Source: Candidatus Gemmiger faecavium (lineage in GTDB: Bacteria; Bacillota; Clostridia; Oscillospirales; Ruminococcaceae). From it: a stretch of DNA of 36,410 nucleotides. This document shows positions 23,647 through 30,184 of this stretch, in pieces; within the stretch, counting starts at the first letter, position 1; the number at the start of each line of letters is the position of its first letter. The stretch covers positions 1 through 36,410 of the forward strand of contig DXFO01000051.1 of the NCBI GenBank assembly GCA_019114415.1, in the 5' to 3' direction. Below the pieces are notes generated by a model that made no database searches, was not told the origin of the DNA, and saw only the letters and a list, made by a program, of their open reading frames with translations. The position numbers and the translations under genes were made by a program.

Positions 23647-24519
23647 ATGCCAACAAAACCATTTCTTACTCTGGACAAGCAAGTTGAACTCTTAAAAAGT
23701 AGAGGTCTCATTATCGAAGATGATGAATACGCAAAGAATCTGTTAGCCTCTGTTAATTACTACCGCTTCAGTGCCTATTCATTAACGCTTCGCCGAAATG
23801 ACGTTTTTAACCCAGACACGAAGCTGCAAGACATTTACTACTTATACAATTTTGACGCACGGTTGCGATCTTTTGTCCTTAAATACACCCCTAAAGTCGA
23901 AGTCTTGCTGCGTGCACACATGTCCTATATTCATTCAAAGAATCACGGCGCGTTGGGGTATCTAGACAGCAGTACCTTCAAAGATCCTTGGTATCATGCA
24001 CTGTTTTTGTCACGGCTGCAAAAGCTATTGAACGATTCAAAGGAAGCCTTCGTGCTCCATCACCGCAATGATTTGGATGGTCAATATCCATTTTGGGTCG
24101 CTGTCGAAGTGATGACTTTCGATCTGGCCTCCAAATGCCTGCAAAACATGAATAATCAAGATCAGGTAGAGATTGCCAAATATTATTCGATCCATCTCCG
24201 ATTCCTTGCAAACTGGATGCATTGTGTGGTTATCGCGCGAAATATTGCCGCGCATAACGGACGTTTTTATAATCGTCCGATCTCCACAAAACCTACCATC
24301 CCCAACGCCGTAAAAGGGCACTTTCGTTCAGATCGAGCATTTTCTTATCTGTATGTTATTTACCAATTACTAGAAAACGATACAGACAAAGAGCTGTTCA
24401 TTCATGATCTAAAGTCACTTTTGTCTGCATATGATCGCATCGACTGCTCTTGTATTGGGCTTCCTTCGGATTGGGAAAATGTTTTGACGACACCCATTCA
24501 TCCCCTTACCGTAGTATAA
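23647..24519 (+). CDS. Abi_2 family (AbiD/AbiF) abortive infection protein
   Basis: This 290-residue protein has the Abi_2 layout: TLDKQVELLKSRGLII at the N-terminus, NLLASVNYYRFSAYSLTLRR near 35-55, DIYYLYNFDARLRSFVLKYT near 75-95 and the HEPN-type catalytic motif ARNIAAHNGRFYNR near 198-211 (R-x4-H). Family members are phage-defence toxins, thought to be RNases, that stop growth of infected cells. I start at ATG 23647, 9 bases after AGGGG; an ATG at 23638 has no ribosome site. Codon use is much more AT-rich than the neighbours, a sign of separate transfer. It lies between the repressor and the integrase, the usual accessory slot of prophages and satellites, behind a probable regulatory RNA. 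Confidence 0.92.
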   Translation: MPTKPFLTLDKQVELLKSRGLIIEDDEYAKNLLASVNYYRFSAYSLTLRRNDVFNPDTKLQDIYYLYNFDARLRSFVLKYTPKVEVLLRAHMSYIHSKNHGALGYLDSSTFKDPWYHALFLSRLQKLLNDSKEAFVLHHRNDLDGQYPFWVAVEVMTFDLASKCLQNMNNQDQVEIAKYYSIHLRFLANWMHCVVIARNIAAHNGRFYNRPISTKPTIPNAVKGHFRSDRAFSYLYVIYQLLENDTDKELFIHDLKSLLSAYDRIDCSCIGLPSDWENVLTTPIHPLTVV

Positions 24520-24525
24520 AAAAAA

Positions 24526-24555
24526 CGCCCCCGGCGGCAACCGGGAACGGTTTTG
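24526..24555 (+). terminator. Weak terminator after the Abi gene
   Basis: CCCGG (24530-24534) pairs with CCGGG (24541-24545) between an A run and a short T run. The stem is imperfect beyond five pairs. Confidence 0.35.
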
Positions 24556-24659
24556 AATAGAACGGCTCACACAGCAACGTGTATAAGCAGCCCTAGCACC
24601 TGCAATTATACACCCTCCTGCGTGGGCTTGTCAAAGCATACCCACAAGGAGGTCTTTGT

Positions 24660-25733
24660 ATGGGCAGACGAACGAACACAGCCGCCTGGAACGGCAAGCG
24701 CTGGCGCATTGACGTGCAGAAGGACGGCACCCGCAAGAGCTTTTACAGCTCCAAGCCCGGCCGCACCGGCCAGCGGGAAGCAAACGCCAAAGCGGACGCC
24801 TGGCTGGAGGAAGGCATCGGGGCCAAAGCGCCCCGCGTCAGCGAAGCCGGGCAACTATGGCTGCAGGAAGTGCAGCTCACGACCAGCTCAACCAACTACC
24901 GCCCGCTGGAAAGCCGCTGGCGGGTCTGGGTGCTGCCCCAGATCGGCAGCAAGCGGGTCAGCAACCTGACAGACCAGGACCTGCAGAACATCGTCAACAA
25001 GGCATATTCCGCCGGGCGCAGCCGCAAGACGCTGCAGCTGCTTTGTGCAGACCTGCGGGCGTTTTGCAAGTATTGCCGCAAGTCAAAGTTTGCCCGTTAC
25101 ACGCCGGAAGATCTGCGCGTTCCCACCGGGGCCAGGTACAAAGGCAAAACCGTCCTGCAGCCGGCGGACCTTGTCAAGCTGTTCAATACTGACACGACCG
25201 TATATAAGGGCCGCACGGTACACGATGATTTCATCCAGGCGTACCGCTTCCAGGTGCTGACCGGCCTGCGTCCTGGTGAGCTGCTGGGCCTGCGCTGGGC
25301 AGATATTCACGGCAACACGGTGCAGGTGGCCCGCTCGGTCAACGTGGACGGCGAGGAAACCCAGGGCAAGAACCAGAATGCGGTGCGTGCCTTTGTGATG
25401 TCAGACATGGCCCGGCGGGTGCTGGAAGATCAGCGCCAGGTCACCGGCAGCGAGGACAGCGTGTTTGCCTTGGGCTCGGAACAGTATTATTACCACCGTT
25501 GGCGGGTGTACTGCAAGACCAACGGGCTGACGCCCTGCTCCCCCTACGAGCTGCGGCACACCTTTGTTTCTGTGGTCAAGACGCTGCCCGCCGGGGAGGT
25601 CAAGCAGCTGGTGGGCCACAGTCAGGACATGGACACCTTCGGCGTGTACGGCCACGCCCTGACCGGCGATGATGAGACCACCGCCCAGGCCGTGAACGGG
25701 GTGTTCCTGCGTGTGCTGAAAACCGCCCAATAG
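24660..25733 (+). CDS. int: Site-specific tyrosine recombinase (integrase)
   Basis: The 357-residue integrase has an N-terminal arm-binding domain (about 1-55), a core-binding SAM-like domain (about 60-150) and a catalytic domain (about 165-350). Catalytic residues are R204 in TGLRPGELLGLRW, a beta-hairpin lysine near K237, R299 in YELRHTF, H320 in LVGHSQDMDT and the nucleophile Y330 in FGVYGH. The first histidine of the HxxR box is Y296, as in some Gram-positive integrases. It catalyses exchange between the tRNA-Val attachment site and the element. AAGGAGG lies 8-9 bases before ATG 24660. The arm-type repeats follow its stop directly, and attR is 145 bases downstream. Confidence 0.97.
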   Translation: MGRRTNTAAWNGKRWRIDVQKDGTRKSFYSSKPGRTGQREANAKADAWLEEGIGAKAPRVSEAGQLWLQEVQLTTSSTNYRPLESRWRVWVLPQIGSKRVSNLTDQDLQNIVNKAYSAGRSRKTLQLLCADLRAFCKYCRKSKFARYTPEDLRVPTGARYKGKTVLQPADLVKLFNTDTTVYKGRTVHDDFIQAYRFQVLTGLRPGELLGLRWADIHGNTVQVARSVNVDGEETQGKNQNAVRAFVMSDMARRVLEDQRQVTGSEDSVFALGSEQYYYHRWRVYCKTNGLTPCSPYELRHTFVSVVKTLPAGEVKQLVGHSQDMDTFGVYGHALTGDDETTAQAVNGVFLRVLKTAQ

Positions 25734-25744
25734 AGCCCCGCCGT

Positions 25745-25768
25745 ACCGCATATTTTACCGCACTTTTG
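25745..25768 (+). repeat. Right pair of 12-bp direct repeats, probable integrase arm-type sites
   Basis: ACCGCATATTTT (25745-25756) and ACCGCACTTTTG (25757-25768) are adjacent direct repeats. The second unit, with three flanking T, is identical to the first unit of the left pair at 14808. Confidence 0.7.
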
Positions 25769-25878
25769 GTTTTTACATCGGCCTGTGGCGTTCCTGTTAT
25801 GCAAATGCAGGCCGCCCGGCGGGCCGCCTTATTGCTCACATTGCCCGGCGTACCGGCACGGCAATTCAACGCTGAATA

Positions 25879-25904
25879 GTTCGAGTCCTGTACCGTCCAC
25901 CAAA
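25879..25904 (+). other. Right attachment site (attR)
   Basis: These 26 bases repeat the tRNA-Val 3' end (14735-14760) without mismatch. The sequence before them is unrelated to a tRNA. Confidence 0.93.
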
Positions 25905-25937
25905 AATGACCGGTTCTTCGGAACCGGTCATTTTTTT
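25902..25937 (+). terminator. Original chromosomal terminator of tRNA-Val
   Basis: A perfect 15-bp stem (25902-25916 with 25921-25935) with a TTCG loop and a T run lies at attR. Before integration it would have followed tRNA-Val directly. Confidence 0.9.
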
Positions 25938-25970
25938 GTTTCTTGACCCGGGGCGGCCCCGCACCCCATC

Positions 25971-26011
25971 AAAAAAAGGACCTCCTGCCCATCCGGGCAG
26001 GAGGTCCTTTT
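25971..26011. terminator. Terminator of the lipoprotein gene
   Basis: A 17-bp perfect stem (25974-25990 with 25995-26011) has seven A on its left, which are T on the minus strand, so it terminates the leftward gene at 26061. Confidence 0.9.
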
Positions 26012-26060
26012 CACAGATCCAGGTCACAAACCGGGAAACCCGTTCGGGGTCGGGAGACGA

Positions 26061-26870
26061 TCACTCCGCCACGGTCACAGAGGTGATGTGGGGGTTGACA
26101 CCCTCGTACCAGTACAGGAAGCCCTCGGCGTCGATGGTCTGGCCGATCTCCAGGTTCTTGACGGCGGAGTAGACCTCGGTGGTGCTGTCGCACAGGTAGC
26201 TCTCCACCAGGAAGGTGTAGGTCTCGCCGTTGTAGGAAACGTTGAAGTACAGGTCATCGCCCTCGGTGCCGGAGCCGTCCCAGCCGTACAGGAAAGCAGC
26301 TTCCTCGCCGTTGGCGTCGGTGCTGGGGGCAACGGTCAGGCCGGTGAAGCTGACCAGCTGGTTCTGGTGGTCGATGAGCTCCTCGGTGCCCAGCAGGTCG
26401 GTGACGTCCAGCGGGGTGGCAACGAAGGTGTCGGCGCCGTCCACGAACTCAAAGGTGGCTTCCATCAGCTCGACCTCACCGGACCAGATGGTCTTGTAGC
26501 CGGTGACGCGGATGCAGGTGCCCGGGGTCAGCTTTTCGTAGTCTTCCTCGGAGCAGGCCATGTCATAGAAGAAGTAGGCGCCGTCCTCGTCCTGAGCGTA
26601 GATGGTGGCCTTGTCCTCCCACCAGGACTGCTTGGCCTGGACGTAAGCCTCCACGGTGACCAGGGTGTCCACGTCGGCGGCCATGTACTCGTCGTAGCTC
26701 AGCACTTCGCCGGTGGCGCCGGTCTCGGCGGTGGCGTCCTCAGAGCTGTCGGTGGCCACGGAAGAGGACTCCTCCGCGGTGGACTGGCTTTCGGAAGAAG
26801 GATTGCCCGCGCAGGCAGCCAGGGACAGGGTCAGGCTCAGCGCCAGGACGGCAGAAATCAGCTTTTTCAT
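26061..26870 (-). CDS. OB-fold-like lipoprotein
   Basis: The 269-residue protein has a lipoprotein signal (MKKLISAVLALSLTLSLAAC, lipobox LAAC with acyl-Cys at 20) and an acidic Ser/Glu/Thr linker (about 22-55). Two beta-rich domains follow. The first (about 67-145, LVTVEAYVQAKQSWWEDKAT, then TPGTCIRVTGYKTIWSGEVE) has the strand order of an OB fold, and the second (about 165-265) looks like a diverged copy. It is anchored outside the membrane. The ligand is unknown; such OB-fold lipoproteins are common in gut Clostridia. AAGGAG precedes ATG 26870. It is monocistronic. Confidence 0.8.
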   Translation of the reverse strand: MKKLISAVLALSLTLSLAACAGNPSSESQSTAEESSSVATDSSEDATAETGATGEVLSYDEYMAADVDTLVTVEAYVQAKQSWWEDKATIYAQDEDGAYFFYDMACSEEDYEKLTPGTCIRVTGYKTIWSGEVELMEATFEFVDGADTFVATPLDVTDLLGTEELIDHQNQLVSFTGLTVAPSTDANGEEAAFLYGWDGSGTEGDDLYFNVSYNGETYTFLVESYLCDSTTEVYSAVKNLEIGQTIDAEGFLYWYEGVNPHITSVTVAE

Positions 26871-26908
26871 GATAAATTCTCCTTTTGGTGTACATCTTGT
26901 TGATGATG

Positions 26909-26957
26909 GACAACATAGACAACATATTTATTATAACGGCAATGGGCGAAAAATCAA
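26909..26957 (-). promoter_or_regulatory. Promoter of the OB-fold lipoprotein gene with tandem repeat at the start site
   Basis: On the minus strand TTGATT (26952-26957), 16 bases, TATAAT (26930-26935). Just downstream, TATGTTGTC occurs twice in tandem (26918-26926 and 26909-26917), overlapping the start of transcription, a possible operator. Confidence 0.6.
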
Positions 26958-27141
26958 CCAAAACACCCCATGCCGGGAACTTTTGGCATCAAAATGTTAC
27001 CGAACCGCAATCCATCGCGGTTTTTCCGCCGCCCGGCGGTACCGGCATCCCTGTGTAAAATTCCCCGGCAGGCCTGCCGCCCGGTGGCGTCCCGGGGCAA
27101 AATATTGTACCATAGTGCTGACAGGCCCTTTGCGGAGGGAC

Positions 27142-27174
27142 TGAAACAAAAATGACAATTTCCCGGGGTAAAAT
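27142..27174 (+). promoter_or_regulatory. Regulator box and promoter of the second two-component system
   Basis: TGAAACAAAAATGACAA (27142-27158) is followed after 10 bases by a -10 TAAAAT (27169-27174). The box sits where a -35 would be, as expected of an activator site. It recurs with the same spacing at 30034-30066. Confidence 0.7.
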
Positions 27175-27207
27175 TCCCTTATCCATGACCGGAAAGGAGC
27201 CAAGCCC

Positions 27208-27867
27208 ATGTATCCCGTTCTCATTGTGGAGGACGAGCGTCCCATCGCCGACCTCATCGACCTGACCCTGCGGCGGATGCAGTACACCTGCGTCCAGGCC
27301 CACAGCGGGGAGCAGGCCGCCGACCTGATTTTGAGCCGGAAGTTCGACCTCATTTTGCTGGACGTCATGCTGCCCGGCATCGACGGCTTCGGCCTGATGG
27401 AGTACATCGCCCCCACCGGCACGCCGGTCATCTTTCTCAGCGCCCGCTCCAGTGTGGAGGACCGGGTCAAGGGCCTGCGGCTGGGGGCCTACGACTACAT
27501 CGTCAAGCCCTTTGCCCCGGAGGAACTTCTGGCCCGGGTGGACGGGCTCATGCGCCACACCGGCCGCCGCAGCGCAAAAATTACGCTGTGGGATGTATCC
27601 ATCGACCCGGAAGCCCGGGCCGTCACCCGGGAGGGCCGGCCGGTGGAGCTGACCCCCAAGGAATACGACCTGCTGATGGTATTGCTCCAGAGCCGGGGCA
27701 TCGCCCTCTACCGCAGCGTGCTGCTGGAACGGGTGTGGGGGCTGGACAGCGACACCGGGCCCCGGGCGCTGGACCTGTACATCTCCCGCCTGCGCAAAAA
27801 GCTGGGCTGGGGGGACAGGATCCGCACCGTATCCGGGGTGGGGTATCTTTTGGAGGGGGAGCCATGA
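27208..27867 (+). CDS. OmpR-family response regulator (second cassette)
   Basis: The 219-residue protein has a receiver with E8-D9, phospho-acceptor D52 in LLDVMLPGIDG, S78 and K100 in YDYIVKPF. Its winged-helix output domain starts near 125 (LTPKEYDLLMVLLQSRG, then DLYISRLRKKLGW). It is paralogous over its full length to the regulator at 2230. GGAAAGGAG precedes ATG 27208. Its stop overlaps the kinase ATG as ATGA. The box repeated upstream of its own gene and of the lipoprotein pair is the best candidate for its binding site. Confidence 0.95.
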   Translation: MYPVLIVEDERPIADLIDLTLRRMQYTCVQAHSGEQAADLILSRKFDLILLDVMLPGIDGFGLMEYIAPTGTPVIFLSARSSVEDRVKGLRLGAYDYIVKPFAPEELLARVDGLMRHTGRRSAKITLWDVSIDPEARAVTREGRPVELTPKEYDLLMVLLQSRGIALYRSVLLERVWGLDSDTGPRALDLYISRLRKKLGWGDRIRTVSGVGYLLEGEP

Positions 27868-29291
27868 ACTTTGCCCACAAACTCACCCTGGCAGTGGCGC
27901 TGCTGCTCTGCGTGACCCTGTCGGCGGGCGGGGCGTGGACCATCGGGCAGAACTTTTCCGCCGCCCTGGATGCCTCCGCCGCCGACGCCGCCGTGGCCCA
28001 TATGCGGGAGCGCTATGCCGTGGAGGACCTGCTCTCCGGTGTGGACACCCTGCCCGACGCCGCCGACGCGGTGCGGGACTACGCCGCGGGGCTGCAGCTT
28101 TCCGGCGGTGGGACCAACTACCGGTTTTCGGTGCTCACCGGGCAGGGGGTGGTGGTGTGGTCGGACATGCCCGCCGCCGTCCGCTTTGCCGACCAGTGGC
28201 AGGCGGTGGAGGCCGGCACGGGGGGCATGGTCTACTGCGGCACCGCCGACGCCCGGTATCTGCTGCTGGCCTCCCCCTTGCAGACAACGGAGGAGGAACT
28301 TTACCTGGTGGGGGGCTACGACGTCACCCGCCAGTTCACCGAGCACCGCCGCCAGGTCCGGCAGTATCTGGTGGTGGAGTGCGTGGCCCTGGCCCTGGCC
28401 CTCACCGCCGCGGCCTTGCTGGCCTGGGCGCTGACCCGGCCCCTGCGCCGGCTGGAAGCCGCCAGCCGGGACATTGGGGCGGGGCGGTATGAGCGCCGGG
28501 TTCAGGTGAAGGGCGGGGGAGAGTTCGCCCGTCTGGCGGAAGGTTTCAACACCATGGCGGGAGCGGTGCAGAGCAACATGGACGCCCTGCGCCGACAGAA
28601 CGAGAGCCGCACCCGGTTCGTGGCGGCCTTCACCCACGAGCTGAAAACCCCCATGACGGCCATTCTGGGCTATGCCGACCTGCTGCGCAGCGGGGAACAG
28701 CCCGCCGATGTCCGGCAGCTGGCCGCCGACTACATTTATCACGAATCCGCCCGGCTGGAACACCTGAGCCGGGAACTGCTGACCCTGATGGGGGTGGAGG
28801 AAGGCCCGCCCCCCGCCCTGCAGCCGGAGCCGGTGGCGGGGATCTTCGGGGACGCGGTGCGCAGCCTGCCCGACCTGGGCGGCGTCCGGCTGGAAAGCAG
28901 CTGCCCGCCCGGGGCAAGGGTGCTGGCCAACCGGGCGCTGCTGGCGGATCTTCTGCGCAATCTTATCCTCAACGCCGGGGCGGCCGCCCCGGCGGAGGGC
29001 GGGGTCATCCGCCTGACCTGTGAGCGGCAGGGGGAAGCCTGGCGGCTGCGGGTGCAGGACAACGGCCGGGGCATCCCGGCGGAGGACCTGCCCCATGTCA
29101 CCGAGGCCTTTTACATGGCGGACAAAAGCCGCACCCGCGCCCGGGGCGGCAGCGGCCTGGGGCTGAGCCTGTGCGCGGCCATCGCCCGGGCCCACGGCAG
29201 TTTTCTGGTCATTGACAGCGAACCGGGACGGGGGACCTGCGTCTCCCTGGACCTGAGACCGGGGGAGGAGGCCGCGCCATGCACAGACTGA
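27864..29291 (+). CDS. Membrane sensor histidine kinase (second cassette)
   Basis: The 475-residue kinase has transmembrane segments at about 6-28 and about 168-190, with an extracytoplasmic sensor of about 140 residues between. A HAMP linker and the HisKA domain follow, with H258 in FTHELKTPM. The ATPase domain shows NLILNA, DNGRGIPAE and GGSGLGLSL. It starts MNFAHKL, like MKFAQKL in the kinase at 2892, and the two share layout and many residues in the catalytic half. The sensor domains are less alike, so the signals may differ. It overlaps the regulator by 4 bases and the next gene by 13, so all three are coupled. Confidence 0.95.
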   Translation: MNFAHKLTLAVALLLCVTLSAGGAWTIGQNFSAALDASAADAAVAHMRERYAVEDLLSGVDTLPDAADAVRDYAAGLQLSGGGTNYRFSVLTGQGVVVWSDMPAAVRFADQWQAVEAGTGGMVYCGTADARYLLLASPLQTTEEELYLVGGYDVTRQFTEHRRQVRQYLVVECVALALALTAAALLAWALTRPLRRLEAASRDIGAGRYERRVQVKGGGEFARLAEGFNTMAGAVQSNMDALRRQNESRTRFVAAFTHELKTPMTAILGYADLLRSGEQPADVRQLAADYIYHESARLEHLSRELLTLMGVEEGPPPALQPEPVAGIFGDAVRSLPDLGGVRLESSCPPGARVLANRALLADLLRNLILNAGAAAPAEGGVIRLTCERQGEAWRLRVQDNGRGIPAEDLPHVTEAFYMADKSRTRARGGSGLGLSLCAAIARAHGSFLVIDSEPGRGTCVSLDLRPGEEAAPCTD

Positions 29292-30004
29292 ACATTTCCG
29301 CCCGTTTCCGGGGAAAACTCCCCGCCATTCTGGCCACGGCGGGGGTGCTGGCGGCGTGCGGGGCGTCTTTGCTGCTGCCGGGCATCTGGGGTGCGCGGCA
29401 GGAAGCGGCCCTTCTGGACGGCCCCGCCGCCCGTCCCGCCGTGGCGGGCCTGCCCGACGAGGAAGCCCGGGCCATCCCCGTCCTGTACGACCTGTACCGC
29501 ACCCGGCTGCAGCCAGGGAACTTCGGCTGGCAGGAGGGGGATATGTCCCTGCTGCCGGAACTGGAAGGATGCCTGGACCGCCTGGCGGACAGCGGGGTGC
29601 TGCCCCGGGAAATGCCCGCCGCGGTGCAGCCGGCCCTGGACGCCGCCGCGGCAGGGGCGGAGGATACCTCCTGCCTGACCCAGCGCACCGGCAATTTTGC
29701 GGGGGTGCAGGTCAGCGCCGGCGGGTCCGGGAGCTGTTTTGTCTCCGCCGTGTGGGACACTGCCACCGGGGACGTGGTCTCCCTGAACCTGTCGGGGGAG
29801 CTGCCCGCCGCCGACCCCGCCGCCGTGCTGGATGCCTGGCGGCAGGATCTGGGGCTGGATGTGCTGGGAGACTGGCAGGACGAGAGCACCGAAACGGGGG
29901 TGTCCTCCTGGTCGGACAAGGCCCAGGTCTATCTCTACTGCGCGGCGGAGGAAAACTCCCTGCGCCTGACCATGACCAATCTTTCGGGGATGGAACGGGG
30001 CTGA
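29279..30004 (+). CDS. Membrane or lipid-anchored accessory protein of the second cassette
   Basis: The 241-residue protein has a basic start (MHRLNISARFRGK) and one hydrophobic stretch (about 15-38), which contains LAAC. It could be a signal anchor or a lipoprotein signal. The outside part contains DLYRTRLQPGNFGW, CLDRLADSGVLP and TATGDVVSLNL, then VLGDW. These align in order with residues about 115-350 of the large protein at 4295 (VMDEYVSLGILD, ARTGKVVELYI, DLGDW). ATG 29279 lies inside the kinase gene. It is likely the separate counterpart of the accessory domain fused to the propeller in the first cassette. The function is unknown. Confidence 0.8.
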   Translation: MHRLNISARFRGKLPAILATAGVLAACGASLLLPGIWGARQEAALLDGPAARPAVAGLPDEEARAIPVLYDLYRTRLQPGNFGWQEGDMSLLPELEGCLDRLADSGVLPREMPAAVQPALDAAAAGAEDTSCLTQRTGNFAGVQVSAGGSGSCFVSAVWDTATGDVVSLNLSGELPAADPAAVLDAWRQDLGLDVLGDWQDESTETGVSSWSDKAQVYLYCAAEENSLRLTMTNLSGMERG

Positions 30005-30033
30005 GGGGGCAAAGTTGTAAAACATCCCCGCGG

Positions 30034-30066
30034 TGAAACAAAAATGACAAGGGGCCGTGGTACCCT
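30034..30066 (+). promoter_or_regulatory. Regulator box and promoter of the lipoprotein pair
   Basis: The 17-base box of 27142 is repeated exactly at 30034-30050, again with 10 bases to a -10-like TACCCT (30061-30066). The poor -10 suggests dependence on an activator. Confidence 0.65.
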
Positions 30067-30184
30067 GACAGCATACCGCCCCCCGGGCGGCGTCTGAATC
30101 AGGAATCGAGAACACGCGGCCGCAAGGGAAACGGCAGACAAAGCCTGCTGTTTTGTGGAACCGCGCAGAAAGGCAGGCCTTTGT

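Larger units (their letters stand above)
14735..25904. mobile_element. Integrated 11.1-kb element at tRNA-Val (phage satellite-like or reduced prophage)
   Basis: The element is bounded by identical 26-bp repeats (14735-14760 and 25879-25904) and encodes a tyrosine integrase next to the right one. It contains a phage-type regulatory core: a CI-like repressor facing a leftward operon of XRE, Rha-like and DUF3102-like proteins, an excisionase-like protein and a sigma-70-like factor, plus an RHH-controlled left end and an Abi_2 defence gene. I find no relaxase, coupling protein, primase, replication initiator, terminase or capsid gene. Base composition varies and is clearly more AT-rich around 21.8-24.5 kb than the chromosome. 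The integrase lies at the end away from the tRNA. It may be a satellite that relies on a helper phage, or a remnant. Confidence 0.9.
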
